A stretch of DNA of 64,000 nucleotides, taken from Cryptomeria japonica (Eukaryota; Streptophyta; Pinopsida; Cupressales; Cupressaceae). The notes beneath the pieces were generated by a model. That model had not been told where the DNA came from. It did no database searches and worked only from the letters and a program-made list of their open reading frames with translations. The position numbers and the translations under genes were made by a program. This document shows, piece after piece, positions 24,269 to 35,806 of the stretch. The DNA is taken from assembly GCF_030272615.1 (NCBI RefSeq), contig NC_081415.1, positions 104,919,796-104,983,795 of the forward strand, read 5' to 3'. The number at the start of each line of letters is the position of its first letter. The first letter of the stretch is position 1.

Positions 24269-25265
24269 TGTTGGTTCCCAAAACCACAAATTGGAAAACC
24301 AAAAAGGCTTGCCAAATCTTCAAGAAATCCAATCAACCTTGGCCAACGAACAGGGATGGTCGAAGACCAAATCCCTTTGCACTTTAGGCTCAACTAAACC
24401 TAGGTGGGTATACTTCCTCTCAAGCACCAAAGAGATTATTTAAAGTGGATTTAAGTCTTTTAGAAAATTACAAAAATGGCAAATTATTTTTCTGCAACTA
24501 TGGTTTATTATGTGCTTTAACTGAATACTTTGAAAAGAAATGAAAATGATTATAATATTATAATGAAAATAAGGATACTTTCAGGACTTCAAAAGAAATA
24601 TGTAAAGATCAGTTCATATAGAATTTATGAAGAATGTTTCTTTATCAAGGACCTTGAATGTATGATCAACCAAAACCTTAAAAGACAAATAACAGACCAG
24701 TGCCTTTATCCAGGGGGTACTTATGACACTTTGTGGACAAAAAATATTATCAACTCGTGAGACAATATTGATCATCAACTATGAAGGTTTCAGTATGTGT
24801 TACACAACAATGAAAACCCGGTATCACGTTTAATGTAACATGTGATGACACATCATAGTAAATCGTATGACAAATTTATCAAGAGGACAAAATAATTCAT
24901 CAACACAAAAGTATGCACAATACTTAGGAAAATAAACAATGAACCTTCATATACTGATGATCCTTAAGAGATGATTGCATACACAAGCTGCACTTGAAAA
25001 TACTCCATTATAGTCTATTTGCATAAAAAAATACTTTTTTGTTCTATAGACTTCCCTAAAACATATAACTTATAGTCCTGCCTGGCAGTATGCTCTTTCT
25101 AAAAAATTACCAATTACAATCAAAATGACCCATTATAAATATAAATGCCAAGAGGCACGAATGGAAAGACACACTCTTCCATTATCCTAACAACTAACTA
25201 AACAGTAACTAAACAACCTAACTAAAACACCGATTGCATTACAAACACAAAACTAAACAAATGAC

Positions 25266-28188
25266 TTAAGGCTTTCGATCGAGTTAGTGTCCGCACTTCT
25301 GAATGTGTCGTAAATAGTCTGGGTCTTTGTAAGTTGTTGCGTTGAAGATCGCATCCCTAGCTGCATTATCGATCATGTAAAGGTTCTCAAACTAGTCGGC
25401 AATGTCATTCATATCAAGGATATCTGTTTTGGCAATGGCTTGGGCTGCACTAAGTGAGGACTTACACTTAGAAAGCCATATGGTCTTATATTTGATTACT
25501 CCTGTATCATCTACCAAACGAGGAACCCCACATTGAACAATCTGCTGGCATTCATCAAATTCTGACTTCAATTCCTTTGCAGCTTCCTCATATGTGACAA
25601 GCAAACTCTGAACCTTCCTTTTTGTCTTTTCTCTAGTCCATGCATCTTGCAACAACATATTGAGTCTATCTTGAATCCCAGTGTGTGAAACCATATTGTC
25701 CATAATCTTCTGATATACACCCCATAACTCATCCAACACCTTCTCCAAATTCTCATATCTCTTATTCAACAAAATGCAAGCAGTGTCAACCCTGATGCTT
25801 TTCATATCCCTCTTCAACTTAGTATGTTCATAAGCCAATTTTTTGAATTTCTTCTTCCATTGACCTTCTAAATCAGTAATTTGAGGGATCGGATGCCCAC
25901 TCCTCTTACGGGTTTCTTCATATAAGGCCTTGTATTTATTCTTCTCTTCTATCTCATGCTTCAGCTCAACCTTATTGAATTTTGAAATATTAATACCTGT
26001 ATTGGCCGTGACCATAGGGTCTACTTCTCCAACTTTCAAGGTCATCATGTGACCAAATGCTTTGTCCACATCTATGATCTTTGGCCTTTTATTGGGAGGG
26101 TATAAGGCCCACAACAACATTTCTTCCTCATTTGGATCGTACCTTGATCGAATAAAGATGTCTTTTACTCCTTGGATATTCAATTTCATATCCTTATTGT
26201 CTAAGTTCAGCAAAGAATAAAAAATAAATGAGGCACTCAGGTCCCAATTTGGAAATACAATAATCCCAGTCTCTACTAGTAGTTGCCTCCCCTTTTGTGG
26301 GGTCATAGTCTCAATTTCTGTGTCAATATCTTCCTTCAATCTCTTCTTCATTTCTGCCTCATTTTCAGGGGTAATATTTGGCATTGCGTCCCTTAATATC
26401 TTACCCTTGAAATGGTACAGGAAGGATTTGAACTCTTTAGACTTTATAAATTGATCATCTGACACAAAAGAAACACACTGTTATTCTTTTATCTGTTTCT
26501 GCCTTCAGTGCAATGATGATCCTATCCTATGCAACCTGATCCTTTTCTTTCTCAGGTGCCCGGAGCTTGGAAACGACCTCGTTCTCCCCTAAATCACTCT
26601 GGGTTGGTTCTTCTTCCATGTTTTCTAATCTTTGCCTTCTCTCCTCTAGTTTTTTCTCCAAGGTCTCCATAACATCCACCAGTTCTTCCACATCCGTATT
26701 TCTGCACATATCTTCAAATTCATCTTCCTGATGAAAATAATCTCCCAATTCTTGCTTCTTCCTGCTTGCATGGATGTAACCCTCAGGATCATAGTGTGCT
26801 CTAGATATGTGTTGCAACATGTTGTATTCATCCACCATCTTCCTATCAATGGCTTCATATGCCTTGGTAGACACAATTTTAAAGTCCTGGAAGTGAAGTG
26901 TACCAGGGAGGAAAGCTTGCTTGTGTGCTCCTCCAAAATGCTTGGCATTAGAAACACTTAATTGCCTTACAATTTCCAAGAAGGCAATCTTGTCTGGTGC
27001 AGGCTTTGGTAGCACGTATGGATAACCCTCAAATCCATAGCATCGAACAAAAGTGAAGTTTTGGCATGAGTACCGATCACCCAATTGTGATTGACCTTTG
27101 GATTTTGGTGCTCGTGAGGCCTAATAAACTTCTTGACCTCCTCAGAAAATGATCCTTGTCGAGGCTCACCAAAGAGCAAGAAAATTGGTTTGACAAAGAA
27201 TTCCTCAAATTTGAGGTAATGAGAATTCACAAATCTGTAATCCCAAAGGGAAACCCATAATTGCACTGGTTTCTCCTTTCCATCCTTTCCAATTGTATTT
27301 ACATTCAATTCTTCCGGCCATAACCCTCTAACTTTCCCATAAAATAAAATAATATGCATTAACAGTGAATAGTGCTTGAAATATTTGTCTGGATTATCCT
27401 TCAGGTTCAAGAAACCTTTCATGCAATCTGTCTATCAAGTATGAAGTGAAGTAAAAAACCCTAGGCTCATGCCTCTAAATTTCTGCTGCTAGAACCAGTG
27501 GTCCTATGTTTGCCGCATCAGGAGCTTCAACTCCTCCCACCTGACCACAAGCCATAAATGTATATTGTAGGTACTTCTTGAAAATAGTCATGTCATAAGG
27601 AGGACCATCTTCCTCTGTTAGCCTCCCCTTCTCTACTTTGTGGACAGTGAGATTCCAGCCTTGGTATGTAGTGTCCATCTTCTTGTACTCCTCTTCCAAA
27701 TCTACAAAATATAAAGGTACATCTGCCTCCAAATCTACTGCAAAAACTTCCTGATATGTAGCCTTTGCAAAGTGCATTAGAGCAATCCCATCAGACAACA
27801 TAATGCATCGCTTGTTTGCATCATAATGTCTTACTAAAAGCTTCAACAAATCATTATTCACAAACACATTGGGTACTACAAGTTTAACTAGACCAATATT
27901 CCATGGGTTTGAAATTGGCATGGGCTCATCCCTACGGAGGTAATGAAAGAGAAACAAATCATGCCCTCGCACTGTTGTGAGTACATCTCCAATTTCTCTG
28001 TACCTGTCCTCCAACTGCTCGCGAATAGGAAAATTCACCTTAGCTCTGCGTGACCTAGCTCTTGGAGATCCCATTTTGTCTATCATGTCCTGATTTAGCT
28101 TTCTTCGGTCCTCACTCTTTGATTTCTTTTCCGTGGTACTAGGTATTTTGGCAACCTTTCACTTCCCTTTTGAGTTTGACCCCTCCAT
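25266..28188 (-). pseudogene. LTR-encoded protein of unknown function, copy A (~974 codons)
   Basis: The frame starts at an ATG at 28188 (MEGSNSKGK) and ends at TAA 25266-25268 (reading RKP). It is not recognised as any known family. N-terminal to C-terminal: a short basic head (KKSKSEDRRK, RARSRRAKV), a globular part of roughly residues 60-520 (NPWNIGLVKLVVPNVFV, then PYDMTIFKKYLQYTFMACG, YFKHYSLLMHIILFYGK, CYGFEGYPYVLPKPAPDK), an acidic coiled-coil region (VMETLEKKLEERRQRLE), a second globular part (FPNWDLSASFIF, PNEEEMLLWALYPPNKRP), and a final helical stretch. It is broken by stops after MEGSNSKGK and after LAAEI and by at least one shift near 27080. Orientation equals gag-pol. A cellular origin is possible but unproven. 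Confidence 0.75.
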
Positions 28189-29843
28189 CCCTGCAATTTC
28201 CTTCAATCTATGCTCAATAATTCAGAAATTTTCTTAATAAGCACTTGATATCTTTCTGCAATAACTTTGTGAGAAATGCTGCTCTGCAATACTGGCTATA
28301 TGTCCCAAGGAGTCTAATCTTGTAATTGATTATTGCAATCTTGATGGATCTTCTTTGTGTGGCAACAGATGTACTCAATTGATGCATTTAATGGAAACCA
28401 TTTTGTTAGTTCTTCTCACCAAGACGTCTAGCGACTAATCGGCGAGACTCCTCCCGATGATTCAAATGTTTGGCACCGGTTGTTATGACTTTACTACTTT
28501 TTGCTTTCTGATAGGCACAAACTATCCCAACCCACTTATCGGGTCTCGGGATAGAAAATTTTTCTTTATCCCGATGGGCATCAGTTCAGTCTAGACTTTG
28601 CCTTTTATTTTAACGCTCCATCAACATAACTCTCCCCGATGCATTTGCCTTTGGTTTCCTTTTACTTAACTCATCGGGTGTCGACATAGTTTATTTCATG
28701 TCCCTCTGATGCCCCAATGATCTCAATATACCAATCCACATTCTGACTAAGACCACCGTGTTATCAGCATAACTTATCCCGAGGAACTCCTCACACTTAC
28801 CATTTTCCTAAACTATCCTATCAGGTTTTGGCATAACATAAAAGGTCTTCTTCTGATGTCCCGATGAATCCTCATTAGATGTTTTCTTTATCGGTATAAC
28901 TCACGTCGATGCTCCCACAAGTGCTTCTATCTTCATTGGGGGTTGGAATAGCCTTTTTCTATACCTCCCGAAGTCCCGATGAGTTCCCGATGCACTTTTG
29001 TATTTTATGCTTCCGAGTTTACTTTATCAGTATAGGTTTTACCGATAGCTCCGCCTTCCGATTCTCCATGTCATCGAGGATCGGTCTAGCTATTTTTGTA
29101 TTACTCCGATATGGTTCTTTTTTTTCTGATGGGCTCGCCTTTGGTTTCCTTTAGTCATCGAGTATCGGGATAAAACTTTCTCATTAGTTCCGATCTCCCG
29201 ATACTATATGGTAAGCTTTTCCATACCGTTACAAGTTATACTGATGGTTTCATAGGTTATCAGTATAGCAATTTCTACGCTTTGCTGATAAGCCGACACA
29301 AGCCGATAGGAAACAACAACCTACTATCTCATTAGAACAAGCTATCTCGATGGAATGACCTCTCCAAGAGTGCGCACCGTGTTGAGTATTTTTTAAGCAC
29401 TCCAATGAGTCCGCTCTTTGTTTCATCGGTATAAGTGATGTCGATAATCCTCCTTTGGATTGCCAATGCGGTTTCATTGGGACTACTTATGCCGATAAGT
29501 GAAATTTTGCAATTTAGCACAAATGAGCCATCCATCCTGTAAATTGATGATCCCAACTTTTCCCACAGGGTCTGAAACATACTAGAAGACAATCCTTGAT
29601 CACACCATAATGACTCCTCTGATGACAAATGCTTCATAATGAATTCCTTGTGCAGTCCATACTTAGTGCATGCCCTCAGTCTGCCCAAGTGATACCAACA
29701 CATTCCTGAAACAACTGATCCTTCGAGAACTTTACTTGTGCTAATAAGGTTCCTGCACATGCGAACCAGTAATAAACGCTCATATGATAAAAGAAAAAGG
29801 CCTCTATATAGCATAAAATATTTTGTAAAAATATGTGCTAACA
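28189..29843 (-). promoter_or_regulatory. LTR segment upstream of the LTR-encoded frame (copy A)
   Basis: On the minus strand the LTR starts TGTTAGCACATA. A TATA-like gctatatagagg follows within about 45 bp, and then about 1.6 kb precedes the ATG at 28188. A 160-codon frame (29332-29814) is shared with the other LTR but is unrecognised and may be fortuitous. The stretch 28430-29480 is packed with CCGATG and ATCGGG words. Confidence 0.45.
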
Positions 29844-29985
29844 GTGGCTCTTTCTGGGGATGTATGTTCTCTTTAAGGACATAGGAGGATCCTAGTTATC
29901 TCTGGAAAACAGACCAACATGAAAATTGAAAACATAAAACAAAAAGAAATTTAAACTATTATGATACAAAAATACTCCCTGCTCA

Positions 29986-30036
29986 TCAAGAGAAAAAATG
30001 CTTAAGATACAGAGCATGAACCAATAACTTCTGCTT
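29986..30036 (-). pseudogene. Last codons of element G integrase beyond the D insertion
   Basis: Minus-strand codons read KQKLLVHALYLKHFFS and stop at TGA 29986-29988. They continue the integrase tail that ends at 41131 (GGENSYYLQDTNGQ), and the joined end resembles the usual Gypsy integrase end. This shows that D landed within the pol coding region. Confidence 0.75.
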
Positions 30037-30041
30037 TTGAC
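30037..30041. repeat. Left target duplication of element D
   Basis: ttgac precedes the LTR and recurs exactly at 41126-41130. Confidence 0.95.
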
Positions 30042-30385
30042 TGTTTATGGTGAAAATGGAAACAACAATATTGAAAGACTAAATAGATTCAACCACAAAA
30101 CCCTAGCCTAAAAACAACAAAGATCCACCATAACATACGTAGATTACCTAAGACAATGCAAATCAAATGAAATCACAAAGATTATACCATCACATGTCCA
30201 ATAGGATTTGAATCTCCATTCTTCCTATCTCCATTGATCTTGCTTGATATATTTGCTCTCAGATTTTATATGCACAAGAGCTCAACAAAGAACGAAAATG
30301 TGGTTGCAAGTAGGATCGCATATGAAAATTCAAAGGTGTAGTGTAGTCGAATAATTATCGGGGCTTGATAATGAAGGAAGCATCT

Positions 30386-30398
30386 CCTTATATAGAAG
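30386..30398 (-). promoter_or_regulatory. TATA box candidate in D LTR
   Basis: Minus-strand cttctatataagg is identical in the other LTR (about 40698-40710), with purine-rich sequence downstream. It is a likely core promoter of the element. Confidence 0.5.
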
Positions 30399-30549
30399 AC
30401 ACTATAAGAAATGGAGGGATAAGATTGAGAGGTGTAAAAGATAAATGGTCGGCTATGATTAGAGAGTAGGTAGAGAAAATAAGAAAATAATGAGAGGGTA
30501 GGGAGTGTAGGAATTAAGAGATGAATAACATGTGTCATAGGTAGAAAAG

Positions 30550-30790
30550 GATAATGAATTAATTAAATAAATAAAGATTCATTTAATTAATAGAAGAAGT
30601 GGGATTAATTAAATAAATAAGATATTTATTTAATTTAGGAAAAAGGATAATTTAAATAAATAAATGTATTTATTTAAATGAGAATTAAGGCTAGAAGAGG
30701 ATAAATGAATGAATTAAATAAATAATGATTTATTTAATTAATAGAAGAATTAAGATAAAACAATTAAATAAATAAAATATTTATTTAACT
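30550..30790. repeat. Five consecutive AT-rich palindromes in D LTR
   Basis: Each unit is aattaaataaat, a loop of 3-12 bases, then atttatttaatt, with small changes, about 50 bp apart. The same series occurs at 40866-41100. One arm pair (near 30652-30682) is perfect over 13 bases. Confidence 0.85.
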
Positions 30791-30816
30791 AGACTGGACA
30801 ATTTTAGGTGTCTACA

Positions 30817-30833
30817 TTTTGCCCCTCTTTGAG
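30817..30833 (-). other. Polypurine tract of element D
   Basis: Minus-strand ctcaaagaggggcaaaa immediately precedes the 3' LTR, the expected position for plus-strand DNA priming. Confidence 0.8.
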
Positions 30834-31420
30834 ACAATACAGCTTGTCGCGTTGTTTCAAAGAAGATAATATGAACTGATACAAAGTTGCCCCAAGATCG
30901 GAATGATATGCCCCCTCGAGAGATTGGATGAAAATGTCTAGAAAGATCGCAGACAATCTCTCGATAAGAAATAAAGGCTAGAATTGACTGACAAGATAGA
31001 GTGACAGAGTCATGGGATAATGAAGACTGACTCGGGAGACTCGGGCTAGGGTAGTCTATAAGATAGACTATGAGGGAAAACATCCTCATTGTCATCCACA
31101 CACCTAAGAGATCAGAGTGCAGAGAGAGTAGAGAGCAGCAATAGTCAGCAGTGATGGCATTGGTTCATAGATTTGATCGCGTTCGTCGATTTCAGAGGCT
31201 AGTAGAGGCAGGAGAGCAGGTAAGTACCACAAACCTCCTTGTACTTTGTCGCAATAAATGTTGTCATTAATGCATGCTAGGTAGAGAAATAAATGCACGT
31301 TTAGGTATGTCCAACAAGGTCAAAAAAAAGCCAAGGCGCATCTGGGTTGGCTAGGCATGTATGTGCAATATGTAAGTGCGTTTATGTCTTAAATGTGCGT
31401 TTATGTCTTCTAGGCCAAAT

Positions 31421-31602
31421 CGACAGTTCTGTGATGAACATACGCTGTCGATTGGATAAGCTGCTAAGAGGATACACTCAAGCAGGTCCTCTAGGGAAGA
31501 CCAAAATAGTAGATAGGGCTAGGATTGACAATTCTGTGATAGAACATATGTTGCCAATCAGGAAACTACTCAAGAGGATACACTCCAGCAGAGGCCCTAG
31601 GA
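31421..31602. repeat. Diverged ~106-bp tandem duplication in the antisense intron
   Basis: gacagttctgtgatgaacat (31421) recurs as gacaattctgtgatagaaca (31527). Both are followed by a block ending aagaggatacactc(a/c)agcag and cctaggg/ccctagg. Confidence 0.7.
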
Positions 31603-31617
31603 TAAGATAGATCGAGG

Positions 31618-31825
31618 CACTTTGTGATGAACAGGGACTACCAAGTCATAGTACTTTGTGATGAATAGGGAGTACTAAAAAGAGCATCACTTTGTGATGA
31701 ACAAGGAGTACCACTAGGATAAAAAGAAACACTTTGTGATGAACAGGGAGTGCCACTAGGATAGAGTACCATATGATAGATAATAAGCAACATTTTGTGA
31801 TGAACAAGGAATGCCACTATGATTG
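31618..31825. repeat. Minisatellite of ctttgtgatgaacagggag units
   Basis: Five units begin (c/t)a(c/t)tttgtgatgaa(c/t)a(g/a)gga, spaced about 35-60 bp, most continuing with taccactaggata. They lie in what would be the intron of the plant-mobile-domain remnant. Confidence 0.8.
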
Positions 31826-32359
31826 ACACAGTTGACTTTCTTGACTGTAGGAGGACCTAACTATGCTGGAGTCATGAGAGAGATTCCTGTTGACTCAGAG
31901 TTTGCGAGCAGAGCTGACAGTTGAGGAGAGAGCAGTGGTTCAGGCTATGGGCCTGTGACATATTTTGTATGTGCCTAAGTTTCGGGCGAACATGGGATTG
32001 CTGACTGTGCTGGTTGAGAGATGGCACTCAGAGACTTGCAATTTTCATTTGCTGATGGGTGAGATGATAGTCATCTTAGAGGATGTGTACAGGATATTGA
32101 GGATACCGATCGATGGGGAGTTAGTTCCTTACGATTGAGATGGAGACAAAGCTGCACTGAGACGAGTGTTTCAGGATCTAGACTGGAGATGACGACATGG
32201 CACATGGCATGGGACATGATGACACGGTCTGGATTAGCACTACCAACAGTACTGGCAGGGATGATTAGTGGGTTCCTCTGTCCGGACAAGGCGACACGAG
32301 GATTGGCTGTGTAGCTATATGTATTTTGACATCATTGTATCATGACACTTATGATTTTG

Positions 32360-34110
<1,751 letters not shown>

Positions 34111-34824
34111 CTATGTGTAAAACTTGTGAAGGTGCATGTTGTCGATAGGATTCTCCAAAGGTTCACCCTCTCTGGTTGAGAGTTGATATGCACCGAATCC
34201 ATAGACTGCTGTGATGATGTAAGGACCAAGCCAATTTGATTTGAACTTGTCCTTCTTCTGTTTGTCTTGCTGATTTTTAGGATTTTCTTTTATAACTAAG
34301 TCACCCACCTCGAATGTGTGAGGCTTTATCTTATGGTTGTAGCTGCATTGTTCCTTGACTGAATTATGTGTAGCTTGAGTGACTATCTTTCTTGATGAAG
34401 GAACTAATATAGAATTACTAGTGTGTGAACTACGTAGACCTGTATGCGTGTCACCTAAAGAAGTTTGGGCGTCCCTGATAACAAAGTCCTTCGAGGAAGC
34501 TCCATTAAAGGTCCATGATGAATCACTAGAAGGGAATGGATGTGTAGAACAAGTGGATGAGGGATGAAGGCTTATGATTGCAAAAAGAAGTGAAAGTATG
34601 GTAGCATGATGCAGACTTAGTATCAACAAGTATTCTTTTTTACTTGAAATTGTAGAACTTTTGCCCCCAGTTATTTTGATATTAGGGGAGATCATCTCTT
34701 GCTCTTTTTTCTTCATAGGATTTTTATCCTTGACCTTGATTTTTTCAGAGTCCAATAGCTTTTGATTTTGATTTGGACTGAAGAACTTTTCTTTAGTTTT
34801 GACTTTTAGTTTTTTTCTTTTCAA
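34111..34824 (-). pseudogene. Element D: integrase C-terminal remnant
   Basis: The 237-codon frame ends VGDLVIKENPKN, KFKSNWLGPYIITAVYGFG and PIDNMHLHKFYT. This is the GPY/F-type C-terminal module of Gypsy integrases, which contacts DNA and chromatin. The N-terminal half of the frame is low-complexity serine- and lysine-rich sequence with no zinc-binding HHCC or DDE residues. Everything between the protease segment and this tail (reverse transcriptase, RNase H and integrase core) is missing, so the frame looks like a deletion junction. Confidence 0.7.
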
Positions 34825-35011
34825 GGTTTAATTTCTGATCCCCAATTAGTAAGGGCTTTTGTGATTCTTGTTGATCCAAGTCTGGAAGTGTAGTGGAAAT
34901 GGAATGAGTGGATGAAATGGTAAAGCTATATGAGTTCTCAAGGGGGCTGGCGATACGCTCAATAGATTCTTTGTTGGAACCACTCTTAGGACTACTGATA
35001 TCAAGAGATGC

Positions 35012-35806
35012 TTACACCACTGGAGGAGATTTGTATTCAAACTTAGTAGCCACAACACTAGGTGATTCACACCCAATTCCTTGGAATTGCAAATTGTTTG
35101 TAGGTTGATCTTCTTGACTGAATGTCTTAAGAGATAGTGGGAGTTTATCAACATGAAAGATATACTCACCACATCTGATGTCCTTAATCTTGAACTTTTC
35201 TTTGATCTCTACTTGTTTTGATGTAGAAGCTTTCAAGGATTCTGGATCCACATATGCTGAGGATGGAGTTGCTTCTCTATTAACTGGAATTGTTATTTCT
35301 GATCTAGGTTGCAAATTGTTGCAATATATGAATGGATTTGGGTCATCTTTGATGGTCACTTCAACTCCATTGTGTGGGAACTTGATACATTGATGATATG
35401 TAGATGGGATTGCGCTCATCTCATGAATCCATGGACGTCCCAAAAGTATGTTGTATGTGAGATCTAGATCAAGGACTTGAAAAACCACATCTTTCGTCAC
35501 TGGCCCAACTCTGAGAGGTAAGGTGACTGTGCCTTTTGATGAACGCTCTTCATCATCATATGCCTTGATGGTAATTTTGTTTGTAGCATTCGCGACTTTA
35601 TCAAAATATCCCAATTGTATTATTGTGTTCAAAGTACAAATGTTTAGACCTTCTCCTCCATCTATCAGGACTCATTTTATTCGATGTTTGTGTAGGAAAG
35701 CTTCAATGTGCAATGGTGCATTATGTGGTTGGCTCACAGAGGCGTCATCAACTTCTGTGAATGTCAAGGAGTGTGGAACAGAAAGGTATCCCACCATGGA
35801 TTGAAA
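35012..35806 (-). pseudogene. Element D: aspartic-protease-like segment
   Basis: The minus strand reads VLIDGGEGLNICTL, where the family has a D-S/T/N-G active site; here it is DGG. Then come YNILLGRPWIHEMSA and IPSTYHQCIKFPH, a block highly typical of the protease-RT linker of Tat/Ogre elements. A stop lies before VLIDGG and another after FNVD-type sequence at the gag junction. The protease would cut the gag-pol polyprotein; this copy is inactive. Confidence 0.7.

Larger units (their letters stand above)
24269..29843 (-). repeat. 3' LTR of element G (5575 bp)
   Basis: It matches 46954-52550 throughout; in the first 70 bases I count four differences. It contains the 974-codon region (25266-28188), an upstream part rich in CCGATG/CATCGGG words (28430-29480), and a TATA-like site (tatata, near 29800-29806) close to the minus-strand start of the LTR. 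Confidence 0.95.
30042..30816 (-). repeat. 3' LTR of element D
   Basis: It matches 40355-41125; I count about seven differences in the first 118 bases. It holds a TATA-like ccttatatagaag (30386-30398, read on the minus strand as cttctatataagg) and a run of five AT-rich palindromes (30550-30790). Confidence 0.95.
31154..32270 (+). pseudogene. Plant mobile domain (PMD/MAIN-like) remnant, antisense to element D
   Basis: The plus strand, opposite to D, shows a first exon MALVHRFDRVRRFQRLVEAG (31154-31219) with a GTAAGT donor, an acceptor at 31850, and a second exon with EERAVVQAMGL, ILYVPKFRANMGLLT, VERWHSETCNFHLLMGEM and VILEDVYRILRIPIDGELV. These match the core of the plant mobile domain found in host MAIN-like proteins and captured by Gypsy and Mutator-type elements; its role in transposons is unsettled. 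Three stops in this frame (after MLES, AMGL and VPYD) are all TGA where the family expects arginine, as from CGA-to-TGA change at methylated CpG. The frame is lost by about 32270, before the TA microsatellite. Antisense extra frames between pol and the 3' LTR are known in the Tat lineage. Confidence 0.7.

Noticed and set aside
29332-29814. 160-codon frame near the start of the G LTR as a second LTR protein
   Set aside because: It is shared by both LTRs but shows no motif, overlaps the CCGATG-rich stretch and begins beside the TATA-like site. It is kept only as a note in the LTR entry.
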